Source: Branchiostoma floridae (taxonomy: Eukaryota > Chordata > Leptocardii > Amphioxiformes > Branchiostomatidae). Taken from it: DNA of 64,000 nt. The DNA lies in NCBI RefSeq assembly GCF_000003815.2, contig NC_049984.1, forward strand, positions 9,387,952 to 9,451,951, in the 5' to 3' direction. This document shows positions 1-13,300 of this stretch, piece after piece. The position numbers were made by a program, and so were the translations under genes. Under the pieces are notes generated by a model. The model did not search any database. It worked only from the letters and a program-made list of their open reading frames with translations, and was not told the origin of the DNA. The first letter of the stretch is position 1, and the number at the start of each line of letters is the position of its first letter.

Positions 1-1546
1 GACGGCAGGTCGCCCTGACCCTGGCACGTGCCGGTTACCAGGTGGGCGTGGCTGCCAAAACCGTCCAGGACGCGCCCAAACTCCCAGGAACCATCCACAC
101 TGTTTCGAACGAGATAACGTCCGGAGGTGGACACGCCCTTCCCATCTCGTGTAACGTGAGGAATCCAGAAGAGATAAACAACGCAGTCAGCACCTGTATC
201 CGGGAGTTCGGCGGACTGGACTTTGCCGTGTACAACGCCGGGGCGATTCTGTGGGAGAAGGTTATAGACACGCCCCTGAAACGGTTCGACTTGATGATGG
301 ACGTGAACGTGAGAGGTGCTTACGTCATGCTGCAGGCTGTGCTGCCGCACATGTTGGAGAGGAAGGCGGGGAGGATACTGCTGGTGGCTCCGCCCATCTA
401 CTCACGCTTCTTCAGGGGAAAGACGCCCTACGCGGTGACTAAAGTTGGGATGACGGTACTGGTGCACGGGTTGGCGAGGGAGCTCGAAAATACAGGTAAA
501 TTTCTACGAGACTAGTTAGAAGTGGGATACAATTTTGGTCAATATCAAAATACTGTAAATGCTGAAACTTTCGCGGTGGTTTAACGTTTGCGGTTTTCGC
601 GGTGGCCGCTTCACCGCGAACTTAAAACCACCGCGAACATTTTCCATGGCAATATTACCAGTAAGAGACTACAGTGCATGGTGCTACCGCGAAATTAAAA
701 CCACTGCGAAAAGTCCAGAGTGATTTTAACGGAGCAGACTCATATTATGGGGCCATTCTGTATGACGTCCTATTGTATTTAAGGCTGTAAGGAGAAAATG
801 GAAAATGGCAAATAAATACTCTACACATGATATGTTCTCTAGCTCCATGGCATTGTCGTTTTGCATTGTTTACGTCCTTTCACGAAACAGGCGTCTCGAT
901 ATCAGCGTTGTGGCCTGCAACGACGATTGAAAGTCACGTGACCACGGTGAAGGGCGTACCACCCGCGTACTTCAGGAAGGCTGACGTCTTTGCCGACGCC
1001 TGTCTGGCTATTGGTCAGGAACCAACAGAAAGGTACGTCTCTTTTTCAAACCATTCAGACAAATATACAGACTGTACCTGTTTAATCTATTGTTTATCAT
1101 GTTATGTATTATGTACTTGTTGTGCAAATAGGCAGACCAACAAATCCAACCAACGTGGATCGGGTCAGATGTATACAGGTGTCAAGTATATGTCTAAAAG
1201 AAACGTACATTCTGTGCTACAATAATTTGCATCATCAAAGACAATGCTACCCTAGCGTACTTGATTTTGTCATTTGCAGTCCGATTCGACCCTTGCTGGG
1301 CTTGTATCTAATAGGAGGTATATGCGTCTAACTTACAAAGATATCTACTCACATATCTGTTAACTGTCCAGGTTGAACGGCCAGGCTCTAATTGACGAGG
1401 ACTACCTGCGGAGTTTGGGGGTGACAGACTTCTCCAGGTACCAGTGTGAGCCGGGGACCGAACCGCCCCGCATCATGCCCCGCCACTTCCCTTCTCTCCG
1501 CGTACAGGAGGAGGACCAGGTCACCATACCGGACTCCAAGTTATAG
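1..1546 (+). CDS. HSDL2: HSDL2-like short-chain dehydrogenase/reductase, 3' part (5' end outside window)
   Basis: Exons are 1-495 (continuing from outside), 891-1032 and 1372-1546 (stop TAG 1544-1546). The phases join exactly (ACA-G|GC, then AG|G). The product is an NAD(P)-dependent oxidoreductase of the classical SDR fold. Visible features are the end of the Rossmann start (RQVALTLARAGYQVGVAAKT), the YNAG motif that replaces the usual NNAG, and the active-site YAVTK (Tyr-x3-Lys). The run SALWP and the C-terminal block LIDEDYLRSLGV align well with vertebrate HSDL2, a peroxisomal/mitochondrial protein. Vertebrate HSDL2 continues into an SCP2 lipid-transfer domain. Here the frame stops about 20 residues after the SDR core, so SCP2 is absent in this model. 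The C-terminus PDSKL resembles, but is not exactly, a PTS1 (SKL) peroxisomal tripeptide preceded by D. Substrate unknown. Confidence 0.85.
577..720. repeat. Dispersed 'accgcgaa' repeat in HSDL2-like intron
   Basis: The motif 'accaccgcgaa' and its inverse occur several times between 577 and 720 ('tcgcggtggtt', 'cttcaccgcgaac', 'ctaccgcgaaatt', 'ccactgcgaaaa'). A related degenerate copy ('gttcgctgtggttttaag') lies at about 40007-40070 in an intron of the BPHL gene. It is probably a short non-autonomous interspersed element; its ends are not resolved. Confidence 0.5.
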
Positions 1547-3691
1547 TGTACAGATGTCCTCACTTCTTAATATCAACCTCCAAGGGAATTCGTTGATAAT
1601 CATTGGTTGACAGATGAATGAACGAAAAGTGGAGGTGCCAACATCTTTGCTAAGGCATACATCACATTTCCATACCGGACCCGGGCGGGCAGCTTTCGGG
1701 AACGAAAAGTATGAAGAAAAAAAACACCAAAAATACACAAGACGTAAAGAAAATAGTCGTGGGAATTATTTGTGTTTATTTTACGTATACATGTCTATCT
1801 TTTGTTTCCACAAACAGCCCGGTCGGACCCGGTTTGGGAATGTGGCGTTAGCCTAACAAAAAACATGTAACGTTAGGCTAGTAGTATATCTTCATGACGT
1901 ATGGGTGGGCTTGAACAAGATTTGAAGTGTGGCAGGGAGTTCATATAAACTCCTTCAAGTGTAGAAAATATTTCTATGGATACAACCTACACCGGTAACA
2001 TGTACAATCTTCGCTGACAGGCATACCTCATCACCCGTTCTCACCACCATCCATTCCATTACAAAACTACAGTGGATAAAAAAATCACTCGATACGATGT
2101 ATTCATGATTGGTATTTGCTTTAATCACGTAGTGGCTTTATGGAATTCAAAGTAGTGTCGTCAAGAAGTGGAAATGTAACTCCGTGTCTTCCTAATCCTT
2201 GTATCATTTGTTGTAGAATAATTCGCTGCAACTGGATGAAACGTGCGAAAATAAGAGCTTCCCAACAACTTAAGCACAGGGCATGTGTATGACACTGTGG
2301 AGTAGACGGTTTCAAAAGACTGACGGAATGCGTATTATGGTGTTATCCAGCCGCAGTGATTTATTCTAAAACAAATATCGTCTACCTGGATGCCAGACTT
2401 ACTTCTATATCAATTGTATCGTATCATTTCAGGCTGTCTAGGCTATCTAACTACTGAAGCTTCGTACTGCTACTATTGTATTTACTGTGATTACTGTTGC
2501 GAATGAAGGATTCTGGATGGATTCAATGATATTTCCTGACCTTAAATGTTATTTCTAACCAGCACAGATTGTTTTATCGATTTTGGAGTCAGTGCAAATC
2601 CGCCTGCTCTGCTACAAAGTAAAGCCATCTTAAGTGAAACCCTAGGCCTCTTCTTGTATTCCATAACATCCGTTCCCTGTGTGACAGTATATAATATTCC
2701 ACAAGTGACCGTCGAAAAAGATGTGAAGACACCAAATTCACAGCAAATCAGCAAATTTTCAACAAACCGAACTTTGCATACCAATAATTCGTTGTGCACA
2801 AATATACAGAATATACAAAAAGTGTGACAATATGGCTTTGAAACAACTGTGAATCCTCATTACAGGGTGACGAATTGTACAACGAAGTACTCTCCAAGCA
2901 GAGGTTTATGGGGGAAATCTTGGTCATTTCCTTATACTAGTATGTCGTCTTTATCTGTCAGCTATCCCCTAGTTGCGGTGGGCATATAATACTATAACTC
3001 TGTATAAGGAAAAGGTCACGATTGCCCCATAAACCTCTGCACAGAGAGCACAATTAAAGACCTAATTTATTTGGAGTTGGATGAGAGTTAAAATTTTGGC
3101 AGTATCGATTTGACCGAATGGAAAGCTTGAATATAAATTTGGTCGTTGACGGCTTTTTCAAGCGTAGTTACTGAAAGGTAGAAGCCTAGGCGTGTCACAG
3201 CGCAGTTGCCGTGATAAGTAAACAAATGAACAAAAGTGATCGGCCCAATCGTTGGATAGGTACTGAAACCTCGCTTTCCATGGTGACTGGTGACGCAATC
3301 ACAGAGAATCTTTAAAAGGATCTTGGTCCTTCCAGTCCAACTTCAGTTCGTTTCGATGGCGAATTTATCTCTCATGGGAATGATAAATACATAATAATTT
3401 TATTCTGTTCATATTTTTCTCCATCACACAGAAGTAAAAGTCTCTAAAGTAAAGCAGCATTGCTGTTTTTTTAACAATAGTGTCGACATTCTTCGACTTT
3501 TACTCTTCATTTATTCTTAATATTACTATTTAATACTGTGCCAATTGTGACGCAGAGTCTTGTAGACAGAACGTGCTGGCCTGAATACCATTTCCCCACA
3601 TTCTGTGGTCAGCTACAGTACATGGTAAGAGGGGACATTAGTAACTGGCTGGAGATGAACGAAGACGATATTTAGTCCGAAACCTCTGCCG
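1547..3691. other. Spacer between the HSDL2-like gene and the sphingosine kinase (convergent)
   Basis: I see no coding signal. It must hold the 3' UTRs of the two convergent genes. The only clear structure is the fold-back element at 2888-3050, listed separately. Confidence 0.5.
2888..3050. repeat. Fold-back (MITE-like) element with 'ctccaagcaga' terminus
   Basis: The left arm begins 'tactctccaagcagaggtt' and continues to 'tatgggg'. The right arm is its imperfect inverse ('ccccataaacctctgc', ending 'agagagca'). The inner parts also pair ('ccttata' against 'tataagg'). The left terminus matches those of the elements at 37220-37422 and, more loosely, 4961-5136, so these are one family. Confidence 0.7.
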
Positions 3692-6600
3692 TTAATCGTT
3701 GGGCATGATCAGATTTATCACCCCGTGGTGCACCTGGCCTTGTACCGGGCCGTATTCGATCTTCTCCCCGTCCAGGGTCATGAGTCCGGGCGGTGTGACG
3801 GGCTCCACGCGGAACGCCTTGCAGCACACGTACCCGCCGTCACTGCCGAAATCAAACACCTGGGTCCCCTCCGCCATCTTCCCCATGAACTTCAACATCT
3901 GTCTCCTGGACACGCCGGACTTCAAGAAGGACAGGAACAGGACGCCGTCGTCGAACGAGCTGCAGGGCGACGAGAAATAACCTTCCGAAATGTGGCTGAT
4001 GCTCTGGATGATCATGGTGACGAAGTCGGTTTCTATGGTAACCCAGTCGGCCGGGACGGGCTGGTCCAGCGGGGGGAGGAGGGGGGAGGGAGGTCCGTAC
4101 ACACGGCGGGGGCGGTGGCCACTCGCTGGACATGGCTGTGAGGATTTGGAGTTGTTTTGGTTCGTTGACACTGCGGCTCCTATGAAGTCGGAGTCACCGT
4201 TTTTGTAATGTCCGTTCTCGCTATTCATGTTTCCAACCACGCCGTCAGCCGTCAACTTGGTTGTTTCGTAGACAGTGTTCACATTGCCGTTGACGTGACC
4301 TTCCTCCGAAGTTGATAGGTGAACGCCGTTTTCTGTAGAAAATGACATGAGCTTGGCGTCCAGTGAGGTTGACTCCTGACTGGGCGTTTCTAAACGTTCA
4401 TTGTCCATGCAATGAAAGCCGTTCAGTGCGCTCGCACTGCGCGTGCGTATTCTTGCCTCATCACGTCCACCATTGATGGCGACCGCAGACGAACTGTGGG
4501 ACATACTTCTGGGTTTGACCTCCAACTTGTTTTGGGACAGAACTTGTCGTGCTTGCTTGAGCGCGTCAACATCTTTCACTGGGAGGAAAGACAGTTTACC
4601 TCTGTACAATCTCAGCTTCATGAGATTATGGAGGGACCCAAAAAGAAAGCGACTTCCTCCCAAGTACCGGTAGCGTTCGCTTTCGATGTCCACGTCGGCG
4701 GAGAAGCCCCACTGGAAGGAGAGGAATGCGTAGCGCCTTTCGGAGGCCGTATCCACGGACATGAGGTCCAAGGGACGGGTGTGGCCTTTCATCGTGGCTT
4801 TCAGCAACACGAACGTCGAATGGACCATCCTGTCCTCCTCAAATGGTTCCCTGATTTTAAAAAACACACACATTAAGACTAGATTTTGAAATTCATATCT
4901 AGTTTTGTGCACACATAAATGAGACCTGAAATGTTGATTAGCTTTCAGGCGTTTTTAGCTTAATCTCCAAGCAGATTCTACGGTAGCATAAGATAGTATT
5001 AAAAGCTGGCAGAGGAGTGAAGCCGGCCTAGGAGTGTGCATGCTGTCGGAGCCCGTCTGACTCCCTTTGGCCGGCAATACTCCTTGATCAGCTTTGATAC
5101 TATCTGTATGGCACCGTAGGATCTGCTTGGAGATTAGTTTTGCCCGTCTCCAAAAGAAATATGCAATGAAACCAGCCTAGATCGAGATTGAGACTAGACC
5201 ATTCTCAGCGTCCAAGATGTACTGGTAGACATCGAATATTTGGAAGTACGTTCTCTACCTTTAATCAACAGTCACTGTTAGAAGAAAAATTGATAGTAAC
5301 TGTAAACATACGTGACTGATGAACCTCTTCAACGCAATGAAACCAATTTGTTAAAAATAAATCATGGATAAGCCAAGAAAGCCGCGATTTACTAAATTAA
5401 GTATCAATTCAAACCAGCTTCAAGATGTTGCAAAGCTGTGGAATAGAGCATGGCCTCACCCCAGTGCATAGTTAATGGAGTAGCATAGTCCGTTTCCCGA
5501 GCCGGCGGGAAGGATACCGAGGGGGATCTTGATCGCCTGTTCCCAGTCAGGCCGCGACATCAGCCCGTTTACAACCTGGGGAGGATGGGAAACGTAGTGG
5601 TAAGTTAGCAACATGAAAGGTTGGCCAAGTCATCACAATCCTAACGCTCTGCTATATTTTATGGAAGTTCACCATTGACAGTAATCGANNNNNNNNNNNN
5701 NNNNNNNNNNNNNNNNNNNNNNNNNNNNNNNNNNNNNNNNNNNNNNNNNNNNNNNNNNNNNNNNNNNNNNNNNNNNNNNNNNNNNNNNCCCACTTCTCCG
5801 CTCTTCCAGCGACCCGGAGTCTGATAGAGACTAGTGTAGGCGCCAGTTATGTTATGGAAATGATCTTTAGACTAGAGTAGTTGGCTCTGAGTTTAAGTCC
5901 TTACGATGTGTTCATAATATCATAGCTTTCTCCAATCCTTTTTATGTTAGCTCCACATTATCCTATGCTATAACAGCTTCTTGAAACAGAGGCAAAGTTT
6001 CTTATCGAATGTCGACAGCACTTCAAGGCTTAGTAATAAGTTTGAAAACAAAGGCAACGCTTCTTATCGAAATACGAAGACCTTAAACACTTAGCGTTTA
6101 TAAGTCACCGATGAAACAAAATATGGCAACCTTCACAACGGTTTAACAGAACACCGCCTACACGTCTGTGAACTTTCCGAATACCAGACAGCCTTGTGAA
6201 CACTAGTAGCAAAAGCGGTCCACAACATTCTTGAGCATTAAAGTAGACTGAACCAATGATACTGACCTACAACGGTAAAGTTTGGCATAAAACCATACAC
6301 TTAGGAGGCAAAACACATTTTACAGCTCCAACATGCATGGTCTATATTTTTAGACATTCGTAGGTGTAGCCGGAATATGTATCCATGAGGAGCCGTGTTT
6401 ACTTCTAGCCCGAGTTTACACAATCTCTCGCTGGCTGGGCGGCGGCAACTGTAGGACTGGCCGCTAGGAGCGCGATTTCAGTCAGGTAATGTTTACTTCA
6501 AACTTTACTGACTAATGTTCCTTTTCGATGGCTGCTTCGCTGTGCAATATGAAGTGTAACTGAAAAAGGGACAGTCCAAAAACATTCATCCCTCAGTTAG

Positions 6601-6815
6601 AAACAAGTGACCTTACCTCATACAACACGCCGTCCCCGGACACAACAACGATCCCTCCCCATGCCGACAGGTCCGTACTTTGTACCACATCAAACGCGTG
6701 GCCGGAGTATTCTGGCAATGCGGTCAGAAATAGAGTTAGTCAAACCATCTTAGTGAGGGATACTGGTAATATATGTTTAGCCACGAGAGTAAAAAGTATA
6801 GTAGGGATTAAACAG

Positions 6816-6846
<31 letters not shown>

Positions 6847-7289
6847 TTCACAGTGTGTGTGTGTGTGTCAAAGTATGTGTTTGTGTGACACAGGGTGTGT
6901 GTGTCACAGTGTGTATTTCCGTAACAGTGTGTGTCATAGTGTTTCAGTGTGTGTGTCAGTGTATGTGTGTCACAGTGCGTGTGTGTGTGTCTCACAGTGT
7001 GTATATGAAAATCTACTTCTCCGACTACGTTAACGTCAGAGCTTGCATCCAGTTCATGGAGTATTAGATGATAATACAAGTTCATGTATCAGTAAGCATT
7101 GCCCGGTGTATCAGTAACTCAGTGGCCGTACCTACCTGTGGTGACGACACTTATCGAGACGTCTGCCTCCGCCATCATGGGCATGACCTGGTCGTCAAAG
7201 TACTGTCTGGCCTTCCCCTGTCCGCCGTACGGGTTCAGCAGCACCAGGAGGGCGGGGCGGACCGGCAGCAGGCTGGGCGTGAGGTCTGT

Positions 7290-7334
<45 letters not shown>

Positions 7335-10300
7335 ATCGATGCTCTATGGTCAATCAACCAATCGATCAGGCTATCTATCTGGCTATCAATTCAACCATCG
7401 ATCAACCCATCCATTATCTACATATTAATCAAAGCACTATTAAACACTTTTGCATTTCACTAGTGACAACAACAATTACAGGAAGGTTACATGCTATAGA
7501 GTTCCTGCAGTTGTTGCCTTCACTGGTAATAGTGCAATAAGGATAAACAATATGAGTCAACTGCTACGGGATATTTCCATCGACGTTGGCAACTCATCAA
7601 CTGCATGACGGAGCATCTGAAATGTTATTTGTGCAGATGGACTTCGTCCAGCAAATATCCCTGGCACATGGTCAGATATAATTGCGTGCGAAGGCGAAAA
7701 CTTGCGTTCCCTACCCAGGCCCTTATGTCGTATTTCTAAAACTGTGTTAAGTACGTATCCGAAAAGGTTTAGGGGTTGAATTGGCAAGTACTTATGGTTT
7801 TCAGGGGGTTCACACGCTTGCGTCCGTTACGAAATGGGCCAGGAAACGGGTTCAGTAAAAAGGTCTTGTCTTTTTTTTTAGCTCGACGCTTCCGTCGTTA
7901 ACAATTGTTCCTATATCTTTATTTTTTTTCAGAATTCTGAAGTAAATTTAAGAAGCCCCCAAAGCATCATGGAGTCAGTTGGTGAGAGACCTTAGCTTTG
8001 ATTGATATTATATCAATAGGTGTCGTGTGCTTTAGACATTTATATTGTTGAAACAGCAATAGCTTGGCATCCCTCTCCCTATGTTCACATCGTGCACGCC
8101 TAACACCCGCTCATGCACATAGTTGAAAATTTGCAGATACATTCCAGCAATTACAAAATTTTTTGTGCATCTTGTTTATGCAATTTTCATGCATTTGTTC
8201 ATGGGCTAGTCTGTACCATAGGTCACGGGAGAATAGTAGAAAATTGGCCAAATCGATAGATAACATGTCAGAGGAGACAAAGCCCGACGATTGATAATTC
8301 CTATTTTTTTGCCGACTTCTACGATCCATACCCCATTGGAAAGGCCTGGTGGAGGCTGTCAGTGGACCGCATGCACCGCAAAGTGCTCTTAGACTACAAG
8401 TTCGACGTAACATAAGATCGCAGTTCTGTGGGTGCCTCCATTGTTCAAACAACTACTTCAACCATGTCGAGAGACATGGTTGAAGGAGCACTTGAACGTC
8501 AGACAAACTGGTTCAGACCAGGACTCACTCCAGACGCACTTAATAGTGTTTCCACTGTGCCATGTCCGGGCATATCGATCTCTCAAAGGCTGTGGCTGGG
8601 CCATGTAAAAACGCCGTTTGTGCGTACGTGGGTATTATTACCGTGAAAAACGCAGGCAGGAGGGAGGGGGGGGGGGGGGCGAACGTATGCTACGCTAGCA
8701 ATTACTCAAGGTCAGACGTTTCAGGCAGAATCCACTACCTTTCGTCAGTGACACTAAAGGGATCTCATTGTAGAGAAAATCCTGCTCTCCAACTATATCT
8801 TTTTTGCATATCAATTCATAAGTTATGATATATAAACCTGTCACTGACGAAAGGATTCTACCTTAAACGTCTGACCGTTTCCAAAATCATATCCAGTTGC
8901 TATTTGGCGTGTCTTATTGCCTGGATGTCTAACCTTCATCGACGAACGTATACTAACACTTTAGCGGTCGCCAGTCAAGCGAATCCTTCTAGAATATCAG
9001 AACAAGCAAGGTAGTACTGATGGTATTCATCTGAATACAAAGTGAAATCATAAACATGCATATGATTGACTTATTCTTCCTCAAGTTTTAGTTAGACTGG
9101 GTTATATATATTCAGTATAATATAACATATCAAACAAATGTATAGAAATATTTGGTACTAGAGAACCCTGTACACAAATGTGTATAATTCTGTCAGTTTA
9201 CAAATTTGTGCGTGGCTTTACTTAATTTTTTTGTCACATCAAAATATCAATATACGCTAACGAACTCTGAAATATCATAAAACACGACCACTGTTGTTTT
9301 TCAGTTCAGCATCCATTGTCTGGTCTCCTCCTATTACCAAACACAGATCGTATAGCTGGTCGAATGATAATAACATGTATGTCCTTTGTCTCGTCTTTGT
9401 CTCGTCAAGTGTAATTCCAGCCCCGATATGTCAATGCGTGCCAGACTATCATTATTGCTGACACGTGCGGAGGGGGCAGGTGCGAGACAGGCGGTAGCCT
9501 CCGTCGCAGACTTCGAGTGGGATGGCATTTTATGGGGAGAGGGGCGCTGGTTCCTGACTTTCAACGTTGGCTCGAGGCGGGGCAAACTCCCTTCCTCAGC
9601 AAACTCCCTTTCGCGGCATAGGAAAACCAAGCAAGAGCAAACGTATACGCGAACCAGCGCTCCCTCCCCCCAATAAAGTAAAAGCAGCCCGGCTCGAAGT
9701 CTGCGACGGAGGCTAGACAGGCGGTAGGCAGGCATTAACCACACAGTCCCGCTTCGGGTGAAGGTCTTCTCATCAACACAAAGGCTGGAATGAATCTCCA
9801 CGCAGATAAATCGTGGGGAAAAGCATCTCAAAAGGGCTAATCAGTATCCATAGATACTGCCTTTGCCTCCGTTAGGAGATTAGGTTTGAATGGCGATTCT
9901 GGGAAAATTCTCAGAAAGCCACTGACATGTGCTCTTTTGTTTGTTTCATTTCACATTTTGCTGTCACAATTCCATTTTCTACTTCTTTTCTTCAAATCCG
10001 CCATTTCTGTCACCGTCAACATCTTCTTTTCACATGATTTGTATTCGCCTTTTTGCCCATAGTCGTATTCAATGCTTATCCCAAGTCATCGGTTACCCGG
10101 CGAGGGGTGCCTTTGTTCGATCCGAATTTCCTGAACAATCGGACGATTCCACACATTAATTTTATCATCATATACAACAATAGTCTGCTCGCGGTTGTGC
10201 ATTACACGCCATGGTTATTGTCCCCTGGGTAGGCTTTACAATGTGACCGCATCACTAGACTACGCAGATCTGGTGCAATCGCCAAGCAGATGTTGCGGGT

Positions 10301-13300
10301 CGGCACGTATTCCTGCAATGACTAAGTCTTTTTTTTTACGCTGCAGGGCGAATGGAATATTACTACGTAAAGATGATCACTTGGAGATTTCATCATTGAT
10401 GCAAGACTTAGAATGACACTGGGCTATTTTCACATTGACTTTGCAAACAGACTACTGGCACACCTTGAATTTACTTATACTCATAGATGCTTCGACAAGT
10501 AAGATACGAAGGGGTAAAATCACACGCCATGTTTTGTTTGTATCTGTCAATCACGGCTACTAAAGAACCGTCAGGGTTACTAAAGGAAACACAACCCAGT
10601 TCGGTGGGGTACATTTCAACGTCAGTGTTAAAAGCTTTGTTTCCTCATTGTGGTCATAACAGTGACCGAAGCTTGCAAAAATAGAGCTAGAGTTTTCAAT
10701 TTCAGCTGACTGCGCAGCGTCAATTCTAGCTGCGAGAAGCACAATATCAAGTTAGGACACAGAGTGTCGGCAATTTGTAACATGTACTACGGCACAATGC
10801 CAGCAGGTCCCGCGTCGATTAGTCCAACACTTTGGATAATCTTTGCATAACTATGTTTAAACTGTAACTAACTTACGTCCTGACTGTCTATCCTATTGGT
10901 CAGTTCTATATTCAGCGGGTACAGTCCAGATTCTTCATTGTTCTTTATTCAACTTCAGGATTTGTTTGTTATTAAGTTAGGATACACAAGCATTATAAAA
11001 CAGAGAGTACTAAGGGGAGCAGGCATACAAAGATCAATTCTACAATATTTTGGTAGGAAATATCATAAACTTAAACATATCTCTAAAATATAACCAATCA
11101 AGTTGGTCTACATTCTTTTGCAACCTCGCCAACACACTGGCATAACAAGTCGTATATACCATGGTATCTATCACGTGTATCTATCAGCACTGCGCCATTG
11201 TGTAAATGTGCAAATATCTTTATCACTTCAGACTGTCAAACCTTGCTGACTCGATCTTTGGTCACATTGTTCTCAACACTTGTACCAGAAGCGGACGTTG
11301 TACTCTGTACTGTTCAAGAATGTAATGGCTACTGGCGCCGATTGACAAACTAGGTCGTTTGTGTCGAAAATCTGCACTACACTCGCTTCTACGTAAACTG
11401 GTCTAGTCAATAACGTCCAGTCTTTAGCTGACATTAACATATTGTTGTTGTTGTTCAGATCACCGTACCGAACTAACTGGGTCAATAGGGCTGGGCTTTC
11501 CAAACATACTCCTGACATTTCGCGGTAATAATGGGTGGGCAAATCGATACATATAATCTAACGTGAAATAGCATGACCGCAGATGAAAAAGGGTGTCATA
11601 ACTGAAAATAAAAATTAGTGGTAGGTAATGAATAATATATATATACAAACATGTATGTGGTGGGGTTGTTTTTAATCGATGTCAGTGACGACACGACACG
11701 GTCATGAGTTCCATTCCCTGACTTGTATAGTTGTATATTGGTTCGATTACACACCGATGTTGACAAGTATAATTTCCATAAAAGTGTGCGGTGTTTGCGA
11801 CAGAAAAAAAAAACTTGACAGGATAAATACAATTTTTTTTCAAGAGGAAAACGATAACCACACTAGAAGTTGCACTACGTTCAACCTGGACTTGTATTTT
11901 GTACCAATAATTATTAAGTGATGCAAAACCCCATTGTGTTTCAGCTATGTTGCATAAGAAAGTTCCACCTGCGCAAGGTGCAAGGTACGACCTTTGATCA
12001 ACATCGTCACATAAATTCATACTTTGTACCCCTGTGGTGTCAAGGACAGTCAAAGTGGGTAACGCATGGAAAACAGGGGAGAAATACTAGTAATGTGGCC
12101 ACGATTTCATAGCAATTACCTACCGTACCACGGTGGCAGATCTAGATGAAATTATTTCAAAATATAGTAACTGCAGACCACAATGGCATGGACAGGCGAT
12201 GCCAATAGGCAGGAATTAAAGTCCCTAATCAGAGTCCTCCTCAGAGGATGGAATAACGGAGGCCCTCCACTATACTTCTAGCCCAGCTCCACTATACTAC
12301 TTTTGAAATTTAGTGTGTTTCTTCCCTATTTTCTTGGTTAGTTTTGCTAAAATCAATGAAAATTCACAGATTTTTGTGCCAAGTGGCATCAATTTTCCAG
12401 TCAGCAAAGGAATCACTGTAATATATTATACTCGTAGTATTTGACACCCTCTGTCATTGGAAAATGGATGCATTTTCATGAAGAGCAGCACGTTGGTTCG
12501 GGTTATTTTTGCCAGCCCCTCCACTATACAAAAAAATTGTGGGGAGAACCCTGCTAATCAAACGTTTGCCAAATTTTATGCCAGATAAAGATAGCGAGCT
12601 CGTTTCGTGTTAGCTGAATTTCTCGGCGCTGTGCGACATTCCGCGTTTATAGTATCTACTCTACTGACAAGTGTAACGTTAACAAATATGATCTGTGCAA
12701 GTATGATCACACAGTTACAGTTTTTACAACATGCATGTGTGTTATGTTGACATACAGTAGTTCAATGCTGTGGCAGTGCTGACCGTTGCTTTTCTCTGCA
12801 TGTGACAGATGCACCACACAATAAAACCATGCATTAATCATGCATGTACCCATGTGTGACTGCCGGTGTGAGGTCGTTGTTGGAATGATTCCATGTTTTT
12901 ATTGGATGTCAGTGATGCTGTTACGTGCTCCGTGGTCAGCAATGCTTGGAACTCTATGAATATTGATATTTTACAAATCAAGACGTAAAATGCATAACAC
13001 AAAGAAGGAACCTTACCGGTTTCCGCTGTCAGGGTTTGCCCGGCCAGCAGGCACCTGACGGCGATTCTCCATTTCTCGGCGAGCTCGCAGTTCTGTTCGT
13101 AGTTGTCGAACCTGTCGACTCTGAACGATGTGGACACTCGGCTTCTGACGCTTCCCGATAGAAGCTTCCTCTTCAGAGGGTAGGAGTATATACACAGGAA
13201 AGCGCTCTGGTTTCCCTGGGTGGGTTTTCTTCTCAGTGAAACACTAGTGTGGCATCCTAACACGTCTGCTAACGCCAGGGTACGTTCTTGTTGCGACCCC

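Noticed and set aside
6753-7085. Cys/Val- or His/Thr-rich open frames on both strands
   Set aside because: They translate the TG-rich microsatellite in a sphingosine kinase intron.
9334-9831. Minus-strand frame of 165 codons
   Set aside because: It spans the inverted repeat at 9496-9714, has no recognisable domain, and lies inside a sphingosine kinase intron.
11738-11750. 'ggttcgattac' as a possible tRNA T-loop
   Set aside because: No matching acceptor, D or anticodon stems could be laid out around it.
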